A program made the position numbers and the translations under genes. This document shows, in pieces, positions 43,116-51,127 of a stretch of DNA of 64,000 nt. The notes beneath the pieces are model-generated. The model was not told the DNA's origin. It worked only from the letters and a program-made list of their open reading frames with translations, and did not search any database. The stretch's first letter is position 1. The number at the start of each line of letters is the position of its first letter. This DNA is from an uncultured Clostridia bacterium (GTDB lineage Bacteria > Bacillota > Clostridia > Oscillospirales > Acutalibacteraceae), in contig CANRHD010000001.1 of the NCBI GenBank assembly GCA_947630285.1, positions 186,001-250,000 on the forward strand. The letters run 5' to 3'.

Positions 43116-44242
43116 TACTCGTCGTCATCTACGATTACATCTATCTTTGCCCTTGCGGCGTCCTTGGTGGTCTTTACGGGCTTGTAGGAGATAACCTCGT
43201 CGGAAAGCCCGTCGTCCGCAGACTCTTCCTTTTGCTCGGCAAATTTTTCCCTGATTTTCGCCTCAACCTCGTCGGCAATTTCGGGATTGTCACGAAGATA
43301 CTGCTTTGCATTTTCCCTGCCCTGCGCTATTCTTGACTCGCCGTAGGAGAACCAAGCGCCGCTCTTTTTGATAATTTCGTTATTTACCGCAATATCGACA
43401 AGCTCGCCGTAGTGTGAAATTCCCTCGCCGAACATAATATCAAACTCTGCCGTTTTAAAGGGCGGTGCGACCTTGTTTTTAACGACCTTTACCTTGGTGT
43501 GAGAGCCTATGAACTCGCCGTCCGAACCCTTGAGAGCCTCGGATTTACGGACATCGAGGCGCATCGAGGCGTAGAACTTCAGCGCACGGCCACCCGTTGT
43601 GGTTTCGGGATTTCCGAACATTACGCCGACCTTTTCCCTCAACTGATTTATAAATATAATTATGGTGTCCGATTTTGAGATAACGCCTGCAAGCTTACGC
43701 ATAGCCTGCGACATAAGCCTTGCGTGGGCGCCGACATGGCTGTCGCCCATTTCGCCGTCGATTTCCGATTTGGGAACAAGCGCCGCAACTGAGTCAACTA
43801 CAATTATATCCAAAGCTCCCGAACGGGCAAGCGCATCAACAATTTCAAGCGCCTGTTCGCCGTCGTCGGGCTGTGAAACAAGAAGCGAGTCTACATCTAC
43901 GCCCAAATTTGCCGCATAAACGGGGTCAAGGGCGTGCTCTGCGTCAACGAAAGCGGCCTCACCGCCGTTTTTCTGAGCTTCCGCTACCGCATGGAGTGCA
44001 AGCGTTGTTTTGCCCGAAGATTCCGGCCCGTAAATTTCGATAATTCTGCCTTTCGGGAAACCGCCTATACCCGTTGCAAGGTCAAGCGCAATAGAGCCTG
44101 TGGAAAGAGCCTCCACATTTAAGGTACTGCTTTCGCCCAAACGCATAATAGCGCCGTCGCCGTATTTTTTCTCTATCTGTGAAAGCGCTATTTCAAGAGC
44201 CTTCTTTTTATTCTCGTTTTTTGCACCGCCTGTTTTTGCCAT
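43115..44242 (-). CDS. recA: Recombinase RecA
   Basis: Homologous recombination and SOS coprotease. The 375-residue protein has Walker [19 protein letters not shown], the L2-type stretch [18 protein letters not shown] and an acidic C-terminal tail ending VDDDE, typical of RecA. A DinR/LexA box lies 19 bases upstream of the start. Length is usual. Confidence 0.98.
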   Translation of the reverse strand: MAKTGGAKNENKKKALEIALSQIEKKYGDGAIMRLGESSTLNVEALSTGSIALDLATGIGGFPKGRIIEIYGPESSGKTTLALHAVAEAQKNGGEAAFVDAEHALDPVYAANLGVDVDSLLVSQPDDGEQALEIVDALARSGALDIIVVDSVAALVPKSEIDGEMGDSHVGAHARLMSQAMRKLAGVISKSDTIIIFINQLREKVGVMFGNPETTTGGRALKFYASMRLDVRKSEALKGSDGEFIGSHTKVKVVKNKVAPPFKTAEFDIMFGEGISHYGELVDIAVNNEIIKKSGAWFSYGESRIAQGRENAKQYLRDNPEIADEVEAKIREKFAEQKEESADDGLSDEVISYKPVKTTKDAARAKIDVIVDDDE

Positions 44243-44260
44243 GTTAGCTTACCTCTCAAT

Positions 44261-44274
44261 CGTACAAATGTTCG
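44261..44274 (-). promoter_or_regulatory. LexA (DinR) SOS box of recA
   Basis: On the minus strand CGAACATTTGTACG, one mismatch from the Firmicute consensus CGAAC-N4-GTTCG. It lies just after the recA -10 box, covering the transcription start. Confidence 0.85.
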
Positions 44275-44282
44275 TTTTCATA

Positions 44283-44311
44283 ATTATATATTAAATGCAA
44301 ACAAAATGCAA
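44283..44311 (-). promoter_or_regulatory. recA promoter
   Basis: Minus-strand TTGCAT (44306-44311), 17-base spacer, TATAAT (44283-44288). Confidence 0.82.
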
Positions 44312-44391
44312 GGCTTTTTTTAGTATTTTCGCAGCTTTTTTGATTTTTTCTCCATTTTTTTAAATTTCAGCAGTTTTTTTAATAAAAACAC

Positions 44392-44420
44392 TTGCAATTT
44401 ATTAATAACTTTGGTAAAAT
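44392..44420 (+). promoter_or_regulatory. rpmB promoter
   Basis: TTGCAA (44392-44397), 17-base spacer, TAAAAT (44415-44420). Confidence 0.72.
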
Positions 44421-44456
44421 ATTTGCTGTTACTGAAAAAGGAGGTGCCTATGCACT

Positions 44457-44642
44457 ATGGCAAAATGTGATTTCTGCGGAAAAGATGTTGCTTTCGGCAT
44501 TAAAGTTTCTCATTCACACAGAAGGTCAAACAGAACCTGGAAGCCTAATGTAAAAAGAGTTAGGGCAATCGTAAACGGCTCTCCTAAAAGAGTTTATGCT
44601 TGCACTCGTTGCCTTCGTTCGGGCAAGGTTACAAGAGCTTAA
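44457..44642 (+). CDS. rpmB: 50S ribosomal protein L28 (zinc-binding form)
   Basis: A 61-residue ribosomal protein. It has both CxxC pairs (CDFCGK at the N-terminus, CTRCLRSG at the end) that bind zinc, so it is the zinc-type L28; zinc-starved cells often keep a second Cys-less copy elsewhere. AAAGGAGG lies upstream. It is a single-gene unit with promoter and terminator. Confidence 0.97.
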   Translation: MAKCDFCGKDVAFGIKVSHSHRRSNRTWKPNVKRVRAIVNGSPKRVYACTRCLRSGKVTRA

Positions 44643-44662
44643 CTTAATTGCTGAATGAATTT

Positions 44663-44690
44663 GCGCTCACTAAAAAGTGAGCGTTTTTTC
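44663..44690 (+). terminator. rpmB terminator
   Basis: CGCTCACT/AGTGAGCG stem (44664-44671, 44676-44683) followed by six T. Confidence 0.9.
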
Positions 44691-44721
44691 TTTTGCCGAT
44701 TTAGTCTTTTGTGCAAAACAA

Positions 44722-44742
44722 AAGGGCGTATAAAAACGCCCT
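44722..44742 (-). terminator. Terminator hairpin, distal duplicate at copy C
   Basis: AGGGCGT/ACGCCCT stem, six-base loop. On the minus strand it is followed by TTTTGTTTTG, so this is the copy with the terminator tail. Identical over 21 bases to 45003-45023. Confidence 0.82.
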
Positions 44743-45002
44743 CAGCCTGTTGATAAACTGTTTTACGATAGCAAAATGTTCAAAAGTTTTTGTCCGTCTT
44801 TTTTCAAAAAGGCGGTGGGGTCGAGGGGCAAAGCCCCCGGCGCAGTCCGCAGACTGCGAAACACCTGTGCTTCAAAAAGCGCAGGAGGGGCGCAAAACAG
44901 TTCAGTGAACTGTTTTGCGATGGGGAACCCTCGCCGGGGGTTTCCCATAATTTTATTTCTTTTGTGCATATTGCCAAGCGACACATACTTTTTTACACGC
45001 TG
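44743..45002 (+). repeat. Structured repeat element, copy C
   Basis: A 260-bp copy with the short inner module. Parts in order: CAGCCTGTTGATAAACTG end, AAAAGTTTTTGTCCG, GGGGCAAAGCCCC (44825-44837), CGCAGTC/GACTGCG (44841-44858), a perfect 13-bp stem with loop AGT (44891-44919), GGGAACCC/GGGTTTCCC (44923-44946) and an AT-rich end finishing TTTTTTACACGC. It is bracketed by 21-bp direct repeats of the pduL terminator hairpin. It fills the gap 44691-45042 together with those hairpins. Confidence 0.88.
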
Positions 45003-45023
45003 AAGGGCGTATAAAAACGCCCT
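45003..45023 (-). terminator. Terminator hairpin, gene-proximal duplicate at copy C
   Basis: Same 21 bases as 44722-44742, here directly after the pduL stop but without a T tail on the minus strand, because the repeat follows. Confidence 0.82.
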
Positions 45024-45042
45024 TAAATTTTGATGTTTTTTA

Positions 45043-45618
45043 TCAGTCAAGTATAATTCCCATTGTGCCGGCAGGTGCAAGAACCGCATTCGACTCGTCG
45101 GTATCAATGTGCATGGCAAGCGAAAAGTTCGGGCTTACACGGACGACCGTATCCGCAAACACAAGCGAGCGCTCCGCAGAATCAATTTTAACGGAAACGA
45201 CCTGCTTATCCTTAAGGCCGTATTTTTCGGCGTCCTCCGGGGTCATATGAATGTGGCGCTTTGCAACGATTACGCCCTCTTTGAGTTCAACCTCGCCCTT
45301 AGGCCCTACAAGCTTGCAGGCTCCGCTGCCCTCAATGTCCCCCGATTCTCTGACCGGAGCTTTAACGCCTATAGAACGGGCGTCGGAGGCCGAAATTTCA
45401 ACCTGACAGGCGCTTCTTACGGGGCCGAGAATTGAAACTGCCGGAAATGATGATTTTTCACCGATTACCTGTACCCTTTCCTCGCAGGCAAACTGCCCGG
45501 GCTGTGAAAGGTCTTTTTTCTTTGTAAGCTCATAGCCCTCGCCGAAAAGAATTTCAAGAGCCTCCTTTGTAACATGCACATGGCGTGCGGAGGTTTCAAC
45601 CAAAACTGTTTTTTCCAT
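45043..45618 (-). CDS. pduL: Phosphate propanoyltransferase (PduL family phosphotransacylase)
   Basis: Converts acyl-CoA and phosphate to acyl phosphate (acetyl or propanoyl). The 191-residue protein has the paired PduL domains with zinc-binding histidines in ETSARHVHVT (near 10) and IVAKRHIHMTPEDAE (near 118). No microcompartment shell genes lie nearby, and there is no N-terminal encapsulation extension, so it is probably a soluble cytosolic enzyme that serves acetate formation from sugar acids of the neighbouring uronate genes. The substrate preference is inferred. Confidence 0.92.
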   Translation of the reverse strand: MEKTVLVETSARHVHVTKEALEILFGEGYELTKKKDLSQPGQFACEERVQVIGEKSSFPAVSILGPVRSACQVEISASDARSIGVKAPVRESGDIEGSGACKLVGPKGEVELKEGVIVAKRHIHMTPEDAEKYGLKDKQVVSVKIDSAERSLVFADTVVRVSPNFSLAMHIDTDESNAVLAPAGTMGIILD

Positions 45619-45645
45619 TATACTTCTCCTTATATATGTATAAAA

Positions 45646-46302
45646 TTATAAAATACCGAGTTCTTCACGGGCCGCCCTGATGTTCTCGACAAAGCGTTTG
45701 CCCGTTTCGGTAATTTTTTTGTAATCTCCGGTCTTTGCGCCTGCCGTAAGCGACGAACCTGCGCCTACCGCAACTGCGCCGGCCTTTATCCATTCGCCTA
45801 CATTGTCTGCGTCTACGCCGCCCGTGGGCATAATTTTTGCATAGGGTATCGGCCCTCTGATGTCCTTGATTATCTTAGGCCCGAAGAGATCCGCCGGGAA
45901 CACCTTTAAAATATCCGCTCCGTTTTCCATGGCGGTAAGTCCCTCTGTTACTGTCATAATGCCGGGCATCATAGGAACTCTGTAGCGGTTGCAAAGGTGA
46001 AGCGTGTCAAGGTCGAGCGCCGGACTTACTATGTATTCTGCGCCGGAAAGCATGGCAATTCTTGCGGTTGCGGCGTCAAGTACCGTACCTGCTCCCAAAA
46101 TAATCTGCTCGGGAGTATAGCGCTTGGCGAGCTCCTCAATAACCTTATCCGCATGAGGAACGGTAAATGTCAGCTCTATAGCGGCCACTCCGCCCTCGAT
46201 GCAGGCGTCCGTAATGCGTATCGCCTTATCTACGGATTCAGCCCTTACGACCGCAACTATACCGCAGTCCTGAATTTTTGTAATAATTTTTTCTTTGTCC
46301 AT
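45646..46302 (-). CDS. eda: 2-dehydro-3-deoxyphosphogluconate (KDPG) aldolase
   Basis: Splits KDPG to pyruvate and glyceraldehyde 3-phosphate, the last step of uronate breakdown. The 218-residue protein has the class I aldolase marks: VVRAESVDKAIRI, AIELTFTVPHAD (catalytic Glu), GAGTVLDAATAR and the Schiff-base lysine in ILKVFPADLFGPK, then PTGGVDADNVGEW. Other uronate genes lie upstream on the same strand. Confidence 0.95.
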   Translation of the reverse strand: MDKEKIITKIQDCGIVAVVRAESVDKAIRITDACIEGGVAAIELTFTVPHADKVIEELAKRYTPEQIILGAGTVLDAATARIAMLSGAEYIVSPALDLDTLHLCNRYRVPMMPGIMTVTEGLTAMENGADILKVFPADLFGPKIIKDIRGPIPYAKIMPTGGVDADNVGEWIKAGAVAVGAGSSLTAGAKTGDYKKITETGKRFVENIRAAREELGIL

Positions 46303-46318
46303 ATTAACATCTCCAAAA

Positions 46319-46771
46319 TCAGATTGTTTTTAACAGTTTAAAATATTTACCGCCGCCGTCCTCGCCGACGAAAATAATTTTGTCAAAGCCCATTTTTTGA
46401 TAAAGGCATATCGCAGGAAAATTGTCGATATCCACGCCGATTGACATCTCGTTATAGCCTTTCTCCGTTACATATTTTATCAAATATTCGCATAGCTTTT
46501 TACCAATGCCCTGACGCCTGAGTTCCTTTTTAACAATAAGTCTTGAAAAATACACACGCTTTAAGGGAACGGTATAGTCCGCATCGCCGTTTTCATAAAC
46601 AACGCTTATTTCACCGATGAATTTTCCTCTGCGTTCAAGAACGAATGTTTCACGCACACCGCTGACGATTTCTCCGTAAAACTGTTTTGCAAGCTCCTTT
46701 TGTTTTTTCATATCCCAAATTTCGGAGCATTTTTTAAAATCGGAGGGGTCAAGTCTGTGTATGCCGTCCAT
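46319..46771 (-). CDS. GNAT family N-acetyltransferase
   Basis: A 150-residue acetyltransferase. The acetyl-CoA loop is in RRQGIGKKLCEYLIKY, preceded by the RLIVKKEL strand, and the C-terminal LYQKMGFDKI motif is typical. The acceptor is unknown. It lies between the KDPG aldolase and KDG kinase genes with gaps of 16 and 30 bases, so it is co-transcribed with the uronate genes without an obvious metabolic link. Confidence 0.85.
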   Translation of the reverse strand: MDGIHRLDPSDFKKCSEIWDMKKQKELAKQFYGEIVSGVRETFVLERRGKFIGEISVVYENGDADYTVPLKRVYFSRLIVKKELRRQGIGKKLCEYLIKYVTEKGYNEMSIGVDIDNFPAICLYQKMGFDKIIFVGEDGGGKYFKLLKTI

Positions 46772-46801
46772 TTTATGTATCTCCCAAACGAAAATAATAT
46801 T

Positions 46802-47899
46802 TTACCTGTCAACCCTTGCGCCTGCGCCGGAAACTATCTTTTCAACCTCTTTAAGAGAAGCCATCGAGGTGTCGCCGGGGGTTGTCATGGCGAGCGCACC
46901 GTGAGCCACGCCGTAATTTACGGCGGTCTGCGGATCGCCCGTGGTAATAAGCCCGTAAATAAGCCCCGAAGCAAAGCTGTCGCCGCCGCCTACACGGTCG
47001 TAAATTTCAAGCCCGGGCAACGAAAGGCCGTTGTAAACCCTGCCGTCCGCATAGCAGATAGCGCTCCAGTCGTTTACCGTAGCCGTTTTAACGGTACGCA
47101 GAGTGGTTGCAATGAGTTTAAAATTGGGATATGCCCTGCAAACCTCGCCGAGCATCTTTTTGTAGCCCTCGATATTAAGGGATTTAAGGTTTTCGTCATT
47201 GCCCTCTATTTCAAAGCCGAGGCATGCGGTAAAGTCCTCCTCGTTGCCTATCATAACATCAATGTACTTGGCAATTTCTTTATTCACCTGCTGAGCCTTT
47301 GCCTTGCCGCCGATGTCGTTCCAAAGCGAGGGGCGGTAGTTGAGGTCATAGGAAACGACCGTGCCGTACTTTTTGGCGGCTTTAACGGCTTCAATAACGA
47401 CCTGTGAGGTTGTCTCGGAAAGAGCCGCAAAAATTCCGCCCGTGTGAAGCCAGCGAACTCCCAGCGAACCGAAGATATAATCCCAGTCGATGTCGCCTGC
47501 CCTGAGCTGGGAAACGGCGGTGTTTCCCCTGTCGGAAACCCCGACTGCGCCCCTTATTCCGTAGCCTCTTTCGGTAAAGTTAATGCCGTTTCGCACACTT
47601 CTGCCTATTCCGTCATATTTGACCCATTTGATCAGCGAAGTATCGACGCCGCCCTGGAGCATAAAATCCTCGACCAGCCTGCCCACTTCATTATCCGCAA
47701 GCGCAGTAACTGCGGCGGTTTTAAGGCCGAAGCAACGGCGAAGCCCTCTGGCAACATTGTACTCGCCGCCGCCCTCCCACGCTCTGAACGAACGGGCGGT
47801 TTTTATTCTGCCGTCGCCCGGGTCAAGGCGGAGCATTATTTCGCCGAGTGAAATCATATCGAACGCACACTCGTTTTTATCTCTTAATTTCAAGTCCAT
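46802..47899 (-). CDS. kdgK: 2-dehydro-3-deoxygluconokinase (PfkB family)
   Basis: Phosphorylates KDG to KDPG. The 365-residue protein is a PfkB/ribokinase-type sugar kinase with the N-terminal GGGEYNVARGLRR motif and the C-terminal ATP/catalytic motif DRVGGGDSFASGLIYGL (catalytic Asp in GGDS). Assignment to KDG rests on its place between uxuA/SDR and KDPG aldolase genes. It is somewhat longer than E. coli KdgK (about 310). Confidence 0.92.
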   Translation of the reverse strand: MDLKLRDKNECAFDMISLGEIMLRLDPGDGRIKTARSFRAWEGGGEYNVARGLRRCFGLKTAAVTALADNEVGRLVEDFMLQGGVDTSLIKWVKYDGIGRSVRNGINFTERGYGIRGAVGVSDRGNTAVSQLRAGDIDWDYIFGSLGVRWLHTGGIFAALSETTSQVVIEAVKAAKKYGTVVSYDLNYRPSLWNDIGGKAKAQQVNKEIAKYIDVMIGNEEDFTACLGFEIEGNDENLKSLNIEGYKKMLGEVCRAYPNFKLIATTLRTVKTATVNDWSAICYADGRVYNGLSLPGLEIYDRVGGGDSFASGLIYGLITTGDPQTAVNYGVAHGALAMTTPGDTSMASLKEVEKIVSGAGARVDR

Positions 47900-47913
47900 T
47901 TATATTGTCCTTT

Positions 47914-48159
47914 CTAAATCTTATTACCTATCAAAATGAAAATTTCGCACAGCGCCATACATACAAACGCAATAATCAAATCCCTTTTGGCGTTTGCGTC
48001 AAATGCGGATTTTTTATCGGCTTCAACGGTGACGCCGACCGTATTTTCCGCAGTATTTTCCGCTTTCTTTTTAGCCTTTTTACTGTCGATAAAAAACTTT
48101 ATTATGAAAACTACGGCAAGTAAAATCAATATACCGGCAACTATAAAAGCCCACCACAT
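47914..48159 (-). CDS. Small membrane protein in the uronate operon
   Basis: An 81-residue protein I do not recognise. It has a membrane segment at the N-terminus (WWAFIVAGILILLAVVFIIKF), a charged middle rich in Lys, Ala and Glu (SKKAKKKAENTAENT), and a second membrane segment at the end (IIAFVCMALCEIFILIG). The ATG at 48159 has AAGGAG upstream; the longer frame from 48210 would overlap the SDR gene. It lies between the SDR gene (10 bases) and kdgK (14 bases), so it is in the operon. A role as helper of a sugar-acid transporter is a guess. Confidence 0.75.
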   Translation of the reverse strand: MWWAFIVAGILILLAVVFIIKFFIDSKKAKKKAENTAENTVGVTVEADKKSAFDANAKRDLIIAFVCMALCEIFILIGNKI

Positions 48160-48169
48160 AATATACTCC

Positions 48170-49018
48170 TTATACTCCCGAATACGCACTGAAGCCGCCG
48201 TCAACGGCAATAGTGGTACCCGTTATAAAGCTTGAATACGCCTCGTCGCACAGGAAAAGCAGAGAGCCCTCAAGCTCCTCGGGCTCGCCGAACCTTTTCA
48301 TCGGCGTTGCGGATAAAATTTTGCCCGTTCTGGCGGTAGGCGTTCCGTCCTCGTTCCAAAGCAGGGTTTTGTTTTGGTTAGTCGAGAAAAATCCCGGCGC
48401 TATCGCATTTACACGGATACCAACGCCGGCAAAATGCACGGCCATAAACTCCGTAAAATTCTTTACCGCCGCTTTTGCCGCCGAATATGCCGGAATTTTT
48501 GTGAGCGGACGGTAAGCGTTCATGGAGGTTATCATAACAATACAGGTGTTTTTCTTTTTCGCCATATCCGCCGCAAAGACCTGCGTGGGTATAAGCGTTC
48601 CCAAAAAGTTGAGATTAAAAACAAAGGATATGCCCTGGGGATCAAGGTCAAAGAAGGTTTTTATATCTTCATTTTTTTCCGTAAGGTCAACGGCCTCAAG
48701 GGTTTCCTTTGTGGTTGTGCCCTTGGGATTGTTTCCGCCGGCTCCGTTTAAAAGTATATCGCAGGTGCCGAGCTTTTCGTTGACGGTTTCCCTTGCGCTG
48801 CGCATACTTTCGGTATCAAGCACATTACAGGCAACTGCTATTGCCGTGCCGCCCTGCGCCGTAATTTCATCGGCGACCTTTTTTGCCGCCGCTTCGTTTA
48901 AATCAAGCACCGCAACCTTTACTCCCTGACGGGCGAGCGCCTTTGCAAAATCTCCGCAAAGGACTCCGCCTCCTCCGGTGACAACGGCTACCCTGCCTTT
49001 TAGGTTCTCATGTGTCAT
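48170..49018 (-). CDS. Short-chain dehydrogenase, probable D-fructuronate reductase
   Basis: Expected to interconvert fructuronate and mannonate with NAD(P)H, the step UxuB does in E. coli by an unrelated fold. The 282-residue SDR has the Rossmann motif TGGGGVLCG, the NAG-type NGAGGNNPKG, active Ser in VMITSMNAY, YSAAK (Tyr/Lys) and VDGG at the end. The insert after NNPKG (about 95-130) is longer than in most SDRs and typical of mannonate-oxidoreductase SDRs. Its stop and start are tightly placed next to uxuA, which supports the assignment. Confidence 0.9.
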   Translation of the reverse strand: MTHENLKGRVAVVTGGGGVLCGDFAKALARQGVKVAVLDLNEAAAKKVADEITAQGGTAIAVACNVLDTESMRSARETVNEKLGTCDILLNGAGGNNPKGTTTKETLEAVDLTEKNEDIKTFFDLDPQGISFVFNLNFLGTLIPTQVFAADMAKKKNTCIVMITSMNAYRPLTKIPAYSAAKAAVKNFTEFMAVHFAGVGIRVNAIAPGFFSTNQNKTLLWNEDGTPTARTGKILSATPMKRFGEPEELEGSLLFLCDEAYSSFITGTTIAVDGGFSAYSGV

Positions 49019-49019
49019 A

Positions 49020-50090
49020 TTATCTGCGCTCCTTATTCTTTTTTACGGCTTCCCAAAGTCCGTTAATATATGCTACGCCCAAGGCTCTGTCATAAAGCCC
49101 GTAGCCGGGACGGGCAACCTCGCCCCAAATCATTCTGCCGTGGTCGGGGCGGATATATCCGTCAAAGCCCGTTTCCTGCAAAGCCTTTACTATTTCGTAC
49201 ATATCAAGCGAGCCTGCGGCGGACTCATGCGCCGTTTCGTTAAAGTGATTGTCAACGACCCTGACATTTCTTAAATGCGCAAAGTAAATTCTGTCGCCGA
49301 ACTCCCTGATCATGGAGGGCAGGTCGTTTTTAGCGCTTGCGCCCAAAGAGCCTGTGCAAAAGGTAAGGCCGTTATACTTTGAAGGCACCATATCGAGCAG
49401 TTTTTTAAGGCTGTCCCTGTCCTTAATAATTCTCGGCAGGCCGAAAATGTCCCATGGCGGATCATCGGGGTGTATCGCCATTTTCACATCACATTCCTCG
49501 CAGACGGGCATAATCGCTTCAAGAAAATATTTTAAATTATTCCAAAGGTCGTCTGCGGTAACATTCCTGTATTTTTCAAACAGCTCCTTAATTTCCGGCA
49601 TTCTTTCCGTCTCCCAGCCGGGCATGGCGTAGCCGTTCGAGTTGTCGTCGATTTCCTTAAACATATCCTCGGGACTTTTGCCCTCAATCTGAACCCCGTC
49701 ATATGAAAGGCAGGTAGCTCCGTTGCCCATATCCATGGCAAGATCCGTTCTTGTCCAGTCGAAAACAGGCATAAAATTATAGCATATAACCTTGACGCCC
49801 GCCTTTGCGAGGTTCCTGATGCTTGTCTTGTAATTTTCTATGTATTTTTCCCTTGTATCAAGTCCTATTTTAATATCTTCATGAACATTTACACTTTCAA
49901 TACATTCCATTGTAAGACCTGCGTCTTCAATTTCCTTTTTCATCTTGAAAATGTCTTCCTCGCTCCACGCTTCGCCTGCAGGAAGATAATGAAGCGCCGG
50001 AACTACGCCCGTAACATTGGGGATTTGCCTTATCTGCTCAAGCGTTACGGTATCTTTTTCTGCGCCGAACCAGCGAAAAGTCATCTGCAT
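49020..50090 (-). CDS. uxuA: Mannonate dehydratase
   Basis: Dehydrates D-mannonate to KDG. The 356-residue TIM-barrel protein has the UxuA marks MTFRWFG, PALHYLPAGEAWS, IHPDDPPWDIFGLPRI, TFCTGSLGA and RPDHGRMIW, with metal ligands His and Cys in those motifs. The frame opens at 50096, but the ATG there is only two bases from GGAGG; the ATG at 50090 is eight bases away, so I use it. It heads the catabolic run uxuA-SDR-small protein-kdgK-GNAT-eda-pduL. Confidence 0.95.
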   Translation of the reverse strand: MQMTFRWFGAEKDTVTLEQIRQIPNVTGVVPALHYLPAGEAWSEEDIFKMKKEIEDAGLTMECIESVNVHEDIKIGLDTREKYIENYKTSIRNLAKAGVKVICYNFMPVFDWTRTDLAMDMGNGATCLSYDGVQIEGKSPEDMFKEIDDNSNGYAMPGWETERMPEIKELFEKYRNVTADDLWNNLKYFLEAIMPVCEECDVKMAIHPDDPPWDIFGLPRIIKDRDSLKKLLDMVPSKYNGLTFCTGSLGASAKNDLPSMIREFGDRIYFAHLRNVRVVDNHFNETAHESAAGSLDMYEIVKALQETGFDGYIRPDHGRMIWGEVARPGYGLYDRALGVAYINGLWEAVKKNKERR

Positions 50091-50221
50091 TTGCATTTCC
50101 TCCCATTTTATATTTATATTATTTTAGCACTTAATAGTTTTAATGGCAATAATTTATTTTGATTTTTCGGCCATAATTATTAAAACTCTGTAAAAACGGC
50201 GGTTAAACGGAAATGAGAGCA

Positions 50222-50250
50222 AGAAAAAAGCCTTGAGGTTAGCTCTCAAG
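50222..50250 (-). terminator. Terminator between the uxu-side promoter and uxuA
   Basis: CTTGAG/CTCAAG stem (50232-50250) followed on the minus strand by GCTTTTTTCTTG. It lies about 75 bases after the promoter start and 130 bases before uxuA, so it could attenuate the operon or end trmD read-through. Confidence 0.7.
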
Positions 50251-50263
50251 ACTTTAAAGAGGA

Positions 50264-50289
50264 TTACTATAACGATATCGTTTAAGTAA
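50264..50289. promoter_or_regulatory. Palindrome with AACGATATCGTT centre
   Basis: A 26-base near-palindrome (TTACT...AGTAA) around AACGATATCGTT (50271-50282), the style of LacI-family operators, just downstream of the promoter. Confidence 0.6.
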
Positions 50290-50294
50290 TAAAA

Positions 50295-50338
50295 TGTTAC
50301 AGTGTCGGCAATACCTAACTGTTACCGACATTGTAGCA
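50295..50338. promoter_or_regulatory. Inverted repeat overlapping the -10 box and start
   Basis: TGTTACAGTGTCGG (50295-50308) and CCGACATTGTAGCA (50325-50338) are 14-base arms with two mismatches. The right arm covers the -10 box, so a repressor bound here would block transcription. Confidence 0.6.
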
Positions 50339-50358
50339 GATTAAAATTAATTTGTCAA
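50330..50358 (-). promoter_or_regulatory. Promoter upstream of uxuA
   Basis: Minus-strand TTGACA (50353-50358), 17-base spacer, TACAAT (50330-50335). Start near 50323. Best candidate for the uronate operon. Confidence 0.8.
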
Positions 50359-50380
50359 TAGTTGTAAGTAAATTTAAGAA

Positions 50381-51127
50381 TTACTCTGTTTCGTTTTCCG
50401 TTTCTTTAAGCTTTTTTAAATATTCCCTGTCCTCTTTCGTAAGGGGCGCAGTTTCAAGCATCTCGGGTCTTCGCAGATAGGTGCGCCTTAACGACTGTTC
50501 CCTTCTCCACTTTTCGATTTTTCCGTGGTTGCCGGACAAAAGCACCTCGGGAACCTCTTTGCCGTGCCAAACGGGAGGCCTTGTATACTGCGGATATTCA
50601 AGCAGGCCGTTATAATGGCTTTCAAGCTCCTTGGCCTCATCGTTGGGAAGCACGCCCTCAATCATTCTTGAAATTGAATCCGCCAAAACAAGCGCCGGAA
50701 GCTCTCCGCCCGTGAGCACATAATCGCCTATGGAGATCTCCTCGTCGGCAATTTCCTCGATTACCCTTTCGTCTATCCCTTCATAGTGGCCGCAAAGGAT
50801 TACAATGCCGTCAAGCAGGGACAGCTCTTTTACCTTTTGCTGGGTAAGGGATTCGCCCTGCGGCGACATATAAATCAGACGGGGCTTGGTCCTGTGCTTT
50901 TTGCACACATCTAAATAACAGTCGTAAATCGGCTGGTTCTGCATAATCATACCCGTACCGCCGCCGTAGGTTGCATCGTCCACCCTGTTATGCTTATCCT
51001 CGGTATAATCCCTGATGTTCACCGCATTTATTTCGACAAAGCCCTTTTCCCTTGCCCTGCCGATAATACTCTCTTTAAGCACGCTTTCGCACATTTCCGG
51101 AAAAAGCGTCAAAATATCAATTCTCAT
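50381..51127 (-). CDS. trmD: tRNA (guanine-N1)-methyltransferase
   Basis: Methylates G37 of tRNAs to prevent frameshifting. The 248-residue protein has the trefoil-knot SPOUT motifs ILCGHYEGIDERV and SIGDYVLTGGELPA, and NYPQYTRPP-type LEYPQYTRPPVW. It overlaps rimM by 11 bases, the usual order. Last gene of the ffh-rpsP-trmD operon. Confidence 0.97.
   Translation of the reverse strand: MRIDILTLFPEMCESVLKESIIGRAREKGFVEINAVNIRDYTEDKHNRVDDATYGGGTGMIMQNQPIYDCYLDVCKKHRTKPRLIYMSPQGESLTQQKVKELSLLDGIVILCGHYEGIDERVIEEIADEEISIGDYVLTGGELPALVLADSISRMIEGVLPNDEAKELESHYNGLLEYPQYTRPPVWHGKEVPEVLLSGNHGKIEKWRREQSLRRTYLRRPEMLETAPLTKEDREYLKKLKETENETE

Noticed and set aside
46700-47407. 235-codon frame antisense to kdgK
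   Set aside because: Shadow of a well-supported kinase gene.
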